DNA from: Fasciola hepatica
Taxonomy: Eukaryota; Platyhelminthes; Trematoda; Plagiorchiida; Fasciolidae
Length of the DNA stretch: 64,000 nt
NCBI GenBank assembly: GCA_948099385.1
Contig: CANUEZ040000113.1
Span: 8,382,501 to 8,446,500 of the forward strand
Direction: 5' to 3'
In this document: one piece after another, positions 52,810 through 62,124 of the stretch
How the letters are laid out: each line of letters opens with the position of its first letter
Position numbering within the stretch: position 1 is the first letter of the stretch
Position numbers and translations under genes: made by a program
Notes under the pieces: generated by a model
Seen by the model: the letters and a program-made list of their open reading frames with translations, nothing else
The model's database searches: none
What the model was told of the DNA's origin: nothing

Positions 52810-53376
52810 TCAGGTTAGGTCGACGTGTCGATCCGAACTACTGGGGTGGGAGTGGTCCACTTGCGGCAAGGGTAATTGGAGGGCTTGGACCAATTTCTTC
52901 GATGTACACAGTGTAGGTGCGAAAAGACGGATGCTAATCTCCTCTGAGCTGTTCAGGCGGATGTGTTTGTGGGGGTTGGGGGACACCCGATAGACGATTT
53001 TGAATGCCGAATCAGTGCTTATCAGATGACCTGAGTCTGCCAGATGCCCTAGAATAGCACTCCCTATGGTTCCTGATCGTCCATGTTTTAGCCAAGGTGG
53101 GCAATGTTCCTTAATTCTTTGGGATAGTTGCCTTGCCGTTCGGCCAATGAAGGTTGCACTACATGCGTGGTGGAGGATCTGAATAAGTTCCTCAATTTCT
53201 CCACTCGTTTTGCCGAGGCAAACGTATTCAATTAATTCATCGACAGTTATGTAGCACGTAATGTATTCCCAAACAATAATGGAAAGTTTTACGTAGTAAC
53301 CGAATTTATCCCAACTCCAAAACACTTCATAGACGTGAGCTGAACAAAAGCGACATAATATGTTCCAACCTAGCAC
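52810..53376 (-). pseudogene. PLE C-terminal GIY-YIG nuclease fragment
   Basis: A 188-codon minus frame. About residues 93-115 read ATFIGRTARQLSQRIKEH, the GIY-YIG core (FIG...R). Then follow WLKHGRSGTIGSAILGHLAD and EEISIRLFAP, and LQLPLPQ near the end, all shared with the 30.5 kb fragment. Upstream, SIIVWEYITC and then EYVCLGKTS look like a second, weaker copy of the domain start, so the N-terminal third may contain a small duplication or filler. There is no catalytic RT in this block. Confidence 0.82.
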
Positions 53377-53411
53377 AATATGGAAGAAATCTATTTCAGC
53401 GGCAAGCCACC

Positions 53412-53990
53412 GTGGATAACTTACCTGAGGGGGGAAGTGACGAATTCTTAGAATATGCTCGCTCAGTAACAGACACCAGGTGTCAAAAAAGATTGAAGAA
53501 GCTTCTGCGAAGCCTAATGGTAACTAAACCACAGTCAAATTTTCCCACTCAACCTGAAAGTTGTATGCACAATTTATCGAACTTGGAAGTGAGTCCCATC
53601 CTCACAGAAGCGTTATAGCTCGGTGTGAGTTAATGTTGTCCACGTCGTAAAATAAGTCACTTAGAAACAGAAATTCGGTTCGAAAACCTTTTGTCACCAT
53701 TTTGCAATCTAGTATCTAGATCGGCAGATGAACTCAAACGATTTAAAGCCAAACTTGTTGACTATTGTTATCAGTATCGCAAATGTACGCCGCGCAACCA
53801 TGGGCGAACGACTCAAAGGCATTCAGAAGAACTAAAGGACATACAGCGACGAAACGACATTATAAAAAGCAGACCGAAAAGGGTTCCGGGGTGGGGATTA
53901 TGAATAGAATCGACTAAATCAGAAAAATGTCTTATCTCCTCTCAGCGAAAAAAAATCGCATACTTGCCAGGGGGACAAGAAAAGACGACC
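53412..53990 (+). pseudogene. PLE N-terminal region, inverted
   Basis: Plus-strand frames give CMHNLSNLEVSPILTEAL, then (after stops) ADELKRFKAKLVDYCYQY, HSEELKDIQRRNDIIKSRPK, and in another frame a VIMNR-like tail near 53,900-53,960. This order (HNLSxxxLT, L-rich helix, LKxLrxxxDIixxKPDKG, vxMNrxDY) is that of the PLE region before the RT. Several frameshifts. It reads opposite to both neighbours. Confidence 0.7.
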
Positions 53991-53999
53991 TATACTGAG

Positions 54000-54470
54000 A
54001 GGCAGGTTATACTAGTACTGAAGTCTATGAAAGATCGAGGCTATTTAGACCAACTCACTTTCGATAGAAACTGGACGTCTAAAGTACATCTGAGAAGTTC
54101 TTTCAGGCCCCTCCGTGGTATGTTTATTGGCAATTGATTGGTTTCAATGTAGTCACAACTGAAATTAATAGTCTCTAAGATGAGTACGTTGGTGAAGAGC
54201 GAGGTCACGTCCAGAGAAAGCATTTGGTCATTTTTATGTTTCGTTGTTTGATGGTTTCAACAAATTCAAGTGAATCCTTGAGACTCTATTTGGCGAGACT
54301 CCTGAGTATGGGTTCCAGTCTAGCTGCCAGCCGTTTGACTGTTTCATACTAAGGCGAGTTATTCATAAAGTGATTGGGGCTTAAAGATGTGCCTGTTTTG
54401 TGAATCCTGGGTAATCCATATAACGGTGGAATGGTGGACTCAGGTGATTTGATCCTATCGAAAGTTGCAA
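54000..54470 (-). pseudogene. PLE reverse transcriptase, 5' part
   Basis: The minus strand reads PPLYGLPRIHKTGTSLSP, the diagnostic PLE RT block (LYGLPKIHKxGxPLRP), then AARLEPILRSLAK, SLKDSLEFVETIKQRNIK and MLSLDVTSLFTNV (palm motif A with the catalytic Asp), then IETNQLPINIPRRGLKELL. Two stop codons interrupt it. It stops before the second catalytic motif (xxDD), where the inverted N-terminal block begins. Confidence 0.88.
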
Positions 54471-54799
54471 GGTCGAACTATATCACAATGTCGAGTAAGG
54501 AAAATAGGAAAAGTAGGGTTATGCGGTTATCATCATTGGGTAATTCTCATTCGGCCGGGGTCCTATTTTGCCAAACTGTCGGCCAGACGTATATCTAGGA
54601 GAGATAATACGGAAATTAATAAACTTTTTCACACCCGTCTTGAAAATGTCACTCTAGGTTCATGGAGCTGGCCGGGGGGTGGGGGGGGGGAGGATTCTGG
54701 GCAAACCAGAAGGTTTTGTCACTCATTACGACGCGCGTTCTCAGAGGCTCATTGCACCATTATGAATACCTTATAGTGAGGCCGTGAGACGTGGAGTAG

Positions 54800-55600
54800 A
54801 GAACCACACAAGGTACCAAGTAATCCGGTGTGGTAATAACTCAGACGGCTATAGATTACTGTTTACCACCAAAGTGGTCAGTGATAACTGGATTTGAACA
54901 TCTGACCTCCCAAGTGGTATGCAAAAGCTCGGAACCATTCATCCATAACCGCTATAATGAACAAGGTTGGCATGATCAAGTTGGATAAAATAAGTTATAC
55001 ACATTGGGCAGGTTTTCTGTAAAATATACTGGCGGAAACATTTTTGGTAAAGATAAGCCCTATTCAATATTATTTTTGCAAAGATAGTTATAACGCAAGA
55101 GGCGATGAACAGAAAAGCACCATATTTAAGTTGGATGAGGAATTTTTCCAAGTTGTTTTGAGCACAATTGTCCAGAGCAACAGATACATTTAAGGATCAA
55201 ATTTTCCGGTCACTTTCTGTAGAAGCTTCGGATAAAAGAGTGAAGAATTGTAAGGTGCTTTAGTTTTCATTCACTCTGAAGCCTTCTCTATGCCATTTAA
55301 ATAGGTCCCTTTTTAGAACTAAAATGATCCATCTTGATTCGTCGGTCGTTTTAGCAATCAGTTAACTTTTTATGATAAGCTTTGAGGCTTTGCAAGTACA
55401 GATAAATCAGTTATCATGACGTCAACAAAGCATCTTGATGCAGTGAACTGAACATAGCACAACTCACGACTACGGTTGATTTGAGCTGCTTTAGTTTAGG
55501 ATCGACCTTGTATATTTATTAATTACCAAAGATACATTAAATAACAGACAATTATTCAGGCTTAAGATGTAAACTTGCCCAATCAGTCATTCGAAATTCT
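54800..55600. other. Non-coding, contains a SINE-like relic
   Basis: No supported frame. The minus strand at 54862-54945 has a B box (GTTCAAATCC, 54890-54899) and a possible A box about 50 nt upstream. The remainder is plain AT-rich DNA. Confidence 0.4.
54862..54945 (-). repeat. Possible tRNA-derived SINE relic
   Basis: B-box-like GTTCAAATCC with a plausible T arm, and an A-box-like TGGTTCCGAGC upstream on the minus strand. The acceptor stem is not preserved. Confidence 0.35.
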
Positions 55601-55767
55601 ATTTATGCAAGATGAAGCTGCCTTTCTTGTGCAACAGCATAAACCTCTTCCATCCGTATACAAGACTGATAATTTATTGTACTCTTTTACCATGTTAACT
55701 AGATAGATCTTGAGTTCATTTTTTCCCATACAACAATGGTTTTGATTTGGTTGAGATATTTTGTCAG

Positions 55768-56377
55768 TCCCGATGACGCAATACCCAGCTGACCGATATA
55801 AGGCACTTTGCTTTGTACGCACAGCCATTGAGGTTGGCCGAGGTATATGCCAGAATCTGATGTGGAAATATCACCACAAAATGCTGAAGGAATAATTTGC
55901 TGTACTTTTATGAGATGACTGCAATTTCCACAATAGAGAGGTAGTATTTACTTATTATTTGTAGGTTAGAAAAATACTCTATTGATAACTGTGTGAAATG
56001 AGCAGGCTATTAGCAACCATATTCGTTTTCTATTATTGTAAGTATAGGGTTCTGTTGATGTCCTTACTGAGCCTTTGAGCTCCTGGAGTTTTCCGTGTTT
56101 TTGTATGTTGCAAATCGAACACGAGCAACCCCCCACGGAAGACATTGATCCTTGCATACTACAAGTGAGTAAGAAGGCATATTTAGAGTATTTCATCACA
56201 TGTTGATTGGTGATGATCTCAATACAAACATCATTTGCGCTGCCGTTATGTTATTATTCGATTTCCCCAAATCTTATAATTTGTTTTCATGTGCAGCTGC
56301 ATCCTTACATAGTATAAACACAATTCTGCACTGTTATTTGTCTTCAAACGTATCGCTCCACAATCGACGGCGTAAAG
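55768..56377 (+). CDS. Cluster of candidate exons upstream of the 58.9 kb gene
   Basis: Three splice-bounded frames. 55768-55842 (acceptor GATATTTTGTCAG, donor GAG|GTATAT; the frame stays open to 55895) includes MTQYPADRYKALCFVRTAIE. 56048-56164 is 39 codons with an excellent donor CAA|GTGAGT and contains IEHEQPPTEDIDPC. 56297-56377 (acceptor TTTTCATGTGCAG, donor AAAG|GTAGGC) is 26 codons. Each has good sites, but their phases do not join directly, so intervening exons or errors in choice are likely. They may be 5' exons of the gene ending at 60139. No domain is recognised. Confidence 0.28.
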
Positions 56378-58417
56378 GTAGGCAATGCCAAACTGTCATT
56401 AGATTGATCACCACAAATTCTGATCAGAAATAATCAAGTGACATTCCTTTAGAGTAAAAATGTACATTAGGAATCGATTATCTTCATCTGAACCATTCAG
56501 TCCAGTACTGGACCAAAGACACTCCATATTCGTCGATGTGCGTGGAATCCTTCAAGTTAAACATTAGCCGTCGAATAAAGATGCACATCTATTGTGCCAC
56601 AGAGGACACGAGGTTAGTAAAATATATTGCTATTTCGAAAATAAGCTCACGTGCAATACTTTAAAACATTTGCTTATTTTTCAATCATTTTTAGACATAC
56701 GCAACTTATGTGTGTGTTAGAAACAATAGACCAACATAAGTTGATGATTGAAAAAAAGAGTGTCGAGTGATATTTAAAAATCCACTCAGTAAGATGGGAA
56801 AGTTACTGTAAAGTCACATCAAGTATAACAGGTCATTCGATAATACGGAGGAATGAGCTGAATTGAACTTGATAGCCGGTAGTGGCCTGAGCGTATAACC
56901 ACACAGCATGGCTATCTTAAACGAATTATTTTTGTAACTCCACTTATAGCATTTATTTGAACTCTAAGTGGTGCACAAAACCCAGCCGCGCCGCTTGAAT
57001 TTTATTTTTTCTACAAAAGTACTCATGGTTACACGACCAAAGATAACCCTCACTCAAATAAAATACTTATTTTGGTGATAAATAAAAAGAACAAAACCCG
57101 GGTCCTAACACTGCAAGGTTAGCGTCCAGGACCAACTCAGTGTATCTCAACTTGGTGCATACTACCAAAAAAAATGCTTGAACATCACGAGGTTGTTGAA
57201 AATACCCGGTTGATGCGTCAAAACTCTTCGTGGCGAATTAACTCCATTTTGTTCATTCAAAACTGGCTAGCTATGGCACATCTTATATTTGTGGAATTTT
57301 TAAAATTGAAAAGACGAGAAAATTGGTAAACTTGGTGGCAGCAGTTGACAATTGTTATGATGCTATTGGTGTCAAAATAGTTAATGCGGGTTGAAAATTT
57401 TAATCCTCTTTACATGGGGTTCCGTACTTTCCCCACGTTTTATTGCGTAGATTTTATTAGTACAATAAATAATCTCTGCTACTAATTTTAGACACACACA
57501 GTATAATTATTTAGGTGGATAGTGCTAGCTTCTGCGCTTACTGAGATGCGGCATTTGATATACTTTCTTGGTCTTCCCTCCGCAACTTAAATAGAACAAG
57601 TATTGGTCGAAAGATCGAAATCTATCAGAAAGGTGGTAGTTGCTGTTTGGCCTGTTTTCGATAGTCTTTCATTTACCGCACTCGGGCCCTGCTCCCCTTA
57701 ACTTCTAGACAGCCCTTTTGTGATCCAACCCTCGTAATGTGCTTTGAAGATTCAGGTGAATTTAAGGTTATGGATATGGAACTCGTAGCTAGTCTGTTGT
57801 TCATCTGAAAAAAGGAACCGGTCAGCAGGCGAATTTAATACTCCCTGTTTCATAACACAAAGCCTTCCAGTTGTCTGACTCTGTAAGGACGATATGTCCA
57901 TTATTTTTCAACTTCTCTTGACTGTCAAATATCCTTTCTTAGTATCTGATTTCCATTTATTGGGGCGAAAGACTTTGGTGACATGTTTGCATCAAAAATA
58001 TTTTTAAGATTTTCGACTCATAGCTGCGATATAAACAAAAGTTGTATTTGTCTATATAGGGTTTCGAAAGTAGCCACAAAAGCTGACTATTTCAATTTGT
58101 TTCGTAAAGTACAAAATCTGAAGGTGGATGATGATGCTTCCAGCGTAATGTCGTCCATGTGAGCTGCAGAAAACTCATGAAAACGCCAATGTGGATTGTT
58201 CAGTAAATTGCTTTTCATTTTCTTACGCTATTTCAACTTGAATGGGATTACAAATATGGATACATCCATTCATTTTTCCAGTGTTAGAAATTGGAACGCT
58301 TCCAAGGCTACAGATTCCCAATCAGTCATTGGTTTGATATGATTAATCCAACAGTCACACTCGGTAAATGCATGGCTTTGCTATACTAATTTTGTGAATC
58401 GTATTTGCTCACTATAG

Positions 58418-58604
58418 GGTGTTGATAAATAATACCGACAGAAGTTGCAGACTTATGATAGAGACACCCATAAAACCATATCTTTTCCATGCGGCGGCCA
58501 ATAACATAGGTAGCCTAATGAACCTATTCAGATCTAAAAACATGTCAGCCTTTGGCTTGCCTAATGCAGTTGAAAATACTCGGCTGAGATATAGAAACAC
58601 TTGA
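58418..58604 (+). CDS. Candidate exon upstream of the 58.9 kb gene
   Basis: Acceptor TTTGCTCACTATAG opens a 61-codon frame. A donor at 58509 (ATAG|GTAGCC) could end it after 30 codons. The segment RSCRLMIETPIKPYLFHAA is reminiscent of a PH-like strand pattern, but this is a guess. It overlaps a minus frame of the same length. Confidence 0.22.
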
Positions 58605-58932
58605 TAACACGCAATCTTGTTTTTGGAGCTCTATAATTGACTGCAGCATATTTCATAGTTATTCAAATTAGGGTAATAAAGGATACAACAGTAAACTGGT
58701 AATCTTGGTCACGCAGAAGGATAGATTTACAAACTCACTAAATATGGTTGGAGTTACGGAAAGCCATGTTGGTCATTCGGTTTTGAAAATCTTGGTGTTT
58801 ATGCTTCATATTAATTTCAATATCAGTTAAATATGGAGTAAAAAATTAGTTCCATTTCAAACAAATACATCTGTCAATAACAATAATGTGGGAGGGAGCT
58901 GAATTGCATCTTCACCTGCAAAGACAGTTCAG

Positions 58933-60139
58933 TGTCTTTTTGTTGATACTTTGGCGGTTCCCCTCGACGTACGTCACTGGCCTCAGCAAAGCTCGGTGGT
59001 CCGATGTGATCTTCTATGTAAACAACGCAAACTGTACTCTTTTGATCTACTGGATAGTACGTCATCCAAAGACGACAGGCGGCGGTACAATATTGAACTT
59101 CTTGTCTTTCAACCTGGTCATCATGCTTTTAACCTGGCTTTGATTGATCGACTTAACTTTGGAACAAATTTGGAATATTTCCCACCACCGAACTGTGTTT
59201 ATGTCTTTATGTTCAGCAAACGTAGGTTGCTTTGCATTTACCCTGATTTTTGTAGATCGAATTGGATTAGGCATATAATAGTTGGCAGTGTTACACCAAG
59301 GGTACCTAGGCCCTAATAATTTGATGAAAGGATTGCATAGTCTGTTACGCAATACATTCGAGCCACCGCTGAAGTGAGTCATTATTTGGGAATACGATTC
59401 CCGCTTTTGGACTGAAGACAGTGCACAGCTGATACTTTCGCAGTCAGCGAAGTCAATCTGTGATGATTTTCGGTTTGCTTCTTGACAGATTTTCCCAAAA
59501 AACAGACCGCAATTATAATAAACAGGCAATGAAGTGCCGAAGTGTAAGTGTTGACTTTTTTGAGTGCCCTCCTAGAAAACTTACATGGTGATGGTTTCAT
59601 CATCCCCGATAGTCATGTTTACGTGAGGAGCCTGCAAAGTATTGTTCTACCATGGTTTTATTACAGCTTGGATAAACATGTGCGGGCGACGGATGCCAGT
59701 TCGTGTTGTAATAATCTGAGGATCCTCAAAGGTTTTTCAAAGTTTGCTCCGCCAAAACTTTCTACAAGATGCGCCATGAATACTTCTACCAACAAGGATC
59801 CACTTAGTACATGAAAAGGTTATTTATTTAATAATAATTGCAAAGCCAGGGAGAGCAAAACAAAATATAGGTGGTGATTTTCTGTGGAAGCAGCAGAGAG
59901 ATAGCACGCCAAGGATTGAGTACACTTTATCGCGTAGAAACTGGCGGGCAAAACGAGTTCCTCATTTGATACGCCTAAATAAAAGCGCTGAGATGTATGG
60001 TATCATAGGAAAAAAAACACGGCCTTTTATAAGCAAGACCGAAGGCGTCCCATCAGCAGTTCAGTTTCCCTTGCAGTATAATAGAAAACGTGCTCGGAGA
60101 GCCCTGAAACAGTGCTACGTGTTGGGAATAAAAAAGTAA
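58933..60139 (+). CDS. Six-exon 3' half of an unrecognised gene
   Basis: Exons 58933-59251, 59289-59373, 59418-59459, 59489-59541, 59576-59806 and 59850-60139 (TAA) join in phase through introns of 37, 44, 29, 34 and 43 bp. The total is 1,020 nt, an exact 339 codons plus stop. Exon 1 alone is 106 codons with balanced codon choice (for example HWPQQSSVVRCDLLCKQRKL and NIELLVFQPGHHAFNLALID). The last exon (about 96 codons) is very basic (RRNWRAKRVPHLIRLNK, NRKRARRALKQ), as in a nucleic-acid-binding or ribosomal-type tail. No family is recognised. The junctions of exon 3 have an alternative (acceptor 59421, donor 59449) that also keeps phase. A 155-codon minus frame (59062-59529) overlaps it and is taken as antisense noise. 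The N-terminus lies upstream, perhaps in the 55.8-58.6 kb exons. Confidence 0.5.
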
Positions 60140-60166
60140 AAAACCATTCAAATTTCGCTTTTTTCA

Positions 60167-60172
60167 TTTATT
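60167..60172 (-). promoter_or_regulatory. Poly(A) signal AATAAA, minus strand
   Basis: The hexamer begins 3 nt after the TGA of the 60.2-60.7 kb gene. Cleavage 10-30 nt further would fall at about 60,140-60,160, right at the stop of the opposing gene. Confidence 0.45.
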
Positions 60173-60175
60173 TTA

Positions 60176-60665
60176 TCAGAACAACATCACTTCATTCTTG
60201 TGATATTTTTCTATTTTACTCATTGTTGCAGATTTTCCCAACATGCCATCAATTTCCGCTGAGTGAAATCCATGTATAACTTCTATTAGAAACTCCTTAT
60301 CTTGGTCATCTTCAATCTCCAACCGCATTTTCCAATCAGGTTGATCCGCATCGGAGTGTATCATTTCTTCCATCTCATTTGAGGACTACAAAGCAACAAC
60401 AATCGCAAAGCCTTTAAAAATATTGAATTGTTTACATCACAGCGTGGATAAGTAAAAATAAGGATTTTTGCCTGTTCATTCAAAATCAGATGCACCGGGA
60501 CCACTTAAGCATTGCCTTTTATTGTTTGGTAAAAAGATAGAACTGCTTATTCATTCTGAGACAAACATAACGCAGTCAAGGCTGACATGAAACCCTTGTA
60601 CACCGACTTTACCCTATTGATGGATTCATCAGACGTAAGTGAAGCCATATTAAAGTAGCGAATAC
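60176..60665 (-). CDS. Small two-exon gene, 81 residues, unknown
   Basis: On the minus strand, exon 60665-60613 holds an ATG at 60648 and ends AGG|GTAAAG. Exon 60385-60176 follows a strong acceptor (TTGTTGCTTTGTAG) and ends TGA. The 227-bp intron is phase 0. The product (MASLTSDESINR, then SSNEMEEMIHSDADQPDWKM and so on) is acidic in its first half (DDQDKEF) and basic at the end (SKIEKYHKNEVMLF). It has no signal peptide. An acceptor (GGCTTTTTTATTAG) lies 17 nt before the ATG, so the message may have a 5'-UTR intron or receive a spliced leader. No family is recognised. If the first exon is not spliced, its frame ends at 60547. Confidence 0.45.
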
Positions 60666-61410
60666 CTAATAAAAAAGCCACTTTGGGTAACAAAGCAGGC
60701 CAAAATTTGTCAAAATATATAGAATAGTGTAACAACTATGAAGGGTTTGCAAACGGTAAATGATTACCTATAATCAATTCTATCATAGCCTCGTGTTAAT
60801 CAAAAAAGAGCCACAGTTGGAATGCTCAAATAACTCAGATGTTTCAGCCTAAATTTTCACAATCGAACCATCGAGATGTTATAACTTGCAGAATCTTACT
60901 TGTTATGGTCCTCTATGTCTCAGTAAAGGGAATAGTGGTAACCCAGTTCATGTTCCTCTATTAAGGAAAGCATATACTAGTATACATATATTACCCTGAC
61001 AATGTGGTTTATTGACTCAATATTTTATGTATAAATGAGCAGAGAGAATGAGTAAACGTTGTGGTTCAGCTTATTATATATAACAGAGAAGCGAATTAAT
61101 TGGGCACTCGAAAGAAATTAGAATGAATCTACAATTCAGAACTCTGAAAACAGGAAAATGAATTTACTTTTGCTTACAAAATCTAAGTTTGTCAACCATG
61201 AAACCATATCGTGAGATTAGTACTTCTTGATTCATTTAGAATGTGTTCTACTAATCCAAGAATTGTAATAACTTCATAAGCCAAAACGTAGCTCAACAAT
61301 TTTTATGAGAATAAGCGGGTTCTACTAATGCGACCTTCAGGATAAACAGGACTGAGAAGATAATTTTTCGACAAAGCCCAGCGATTAGTTTCTGTCTTTT
61401 ATCGTTTTAG

Positions 61411-61706
61411 CAAGCGACCTCCTAATCATCACGATAAACCTCCTGTCAGTCAGCATACATTCATCGGAGCTTGTGAGAACATTAGGCCAAAACACAGTAG
61501 CTTTGAAAGGTATAGAATCTTTATATAACACAAACACTTGCATAATGTTATCACATAGCTGTAAGATGCTTCTCTGCCGAGAAATTATTTGTTGGATGTT
61601 CTCTATTCTAATATGTCGTAGGTTCGTAAATTATTCCAGCAAAATGGTGAAATCCAAACAACGGGATAATACTGCTGAAAAGCACGCTCACAAAAAGGAA
61701 AACTAG
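61411..61706 (+). CDS. Two terminal exons of an unrecognised gene
   Basis: Exon 61411-61509 (acceptor TTTTATCGTTTTAG, donor AAAG|GTATAG) joins exon 61622-61706 (acceptor ATATGTCGTAG, stop TAG) in phase 2 through a 112-bp intron. The 60-residue C-terminus starts KRPPNHHDKPPVSQ and ends with a lysine-rich, hydrophilic tail (MVKSKQRDNTAEKHAHKKEN), as in disordered nuclear or cytoskeletal proteins. The opposite strand carries a 140-codon frame (61608-62030) with its own possible exon at 61801-61984, so one of the two is spurious. No family is recognised. Upstream exons were not found. Confidence 0.38.
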
Positions 61707-61800
61707 AGTTACTTTACTCGAAAAATAATTACTTGATTCCTGTATTAACCAAACTACAAGAGTACGACCCAAAAAGAAATCACAGAAAAACATAGGATAC

Positions 61801-61984
61801 CTGAAGGAAGATTCGGGTTGTGATGGCAAAATTTGAAGCCATTTTTGAATCAACCATGCCAATTTCCAAAACTTTGCTGTTTTGTCTTGTCCAGTGCCGC
61901 TGTTTATGATCAAACTTCCGCGTGACTGGTGATTGTTGTATCCGATCCTCTCTTTCATGCACATATGTGATACCCACAAACATA
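61801..61984 (-). CDS. Weak candidate first exon on minus strand
   Basis: The minus frame begins with ATG at 61983, one base after an AG (GTTCGTGCGTTAG), and runs 61 codons to donor CAG|GTATCC. Basic and polar (FDHKQRHWTRQNSKVLEIG). The acceptor is poor and no following exon was identified. Confidence 0.2.
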
Positions 61985-62124
61985 CTAACGCACGAACAAA
62001 TTCACAAGTTATCCCTTGCACCCCCGGCACCTGTGACCTTTTGGCTTGATATGACCCATCTTATCCCATTCATCTATGCTCGCCTGACTTGTTTTCCTAC
62101 TCTCATCTCTGACTGGACGTAGGA

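Larger units (their letters stand above)
52800..54760. mobile_element. Rearranged Penelope-like element complex
   Basis: Three PLE blocks lie together in conflicting orientations: the GIY-YIG nuclease (-, 52810-53376), the N-terminal region (+, 53412-53990) and the RT fingers/palm start (-, about 54000-54470, with decayed sequence to about 54760). In a normal minus-strand element the order from high to low coordinate would be N-terminus, RT, nuclease. Here the N-terminal block is inverted between RT and nuclease, and the rest of the RT is missing. The blocks are described separately below. Stops and frameshifts occur throughout, so nothing is active. Confidence 0.8.

Noticed and set aside
57080..57135. 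tRNA-like sequence on the minus strand with CCCGGGTTTTGTTC
   Set aside because: The B box lacks the conserved central bases and the arms do not pair, which is too weak to list.
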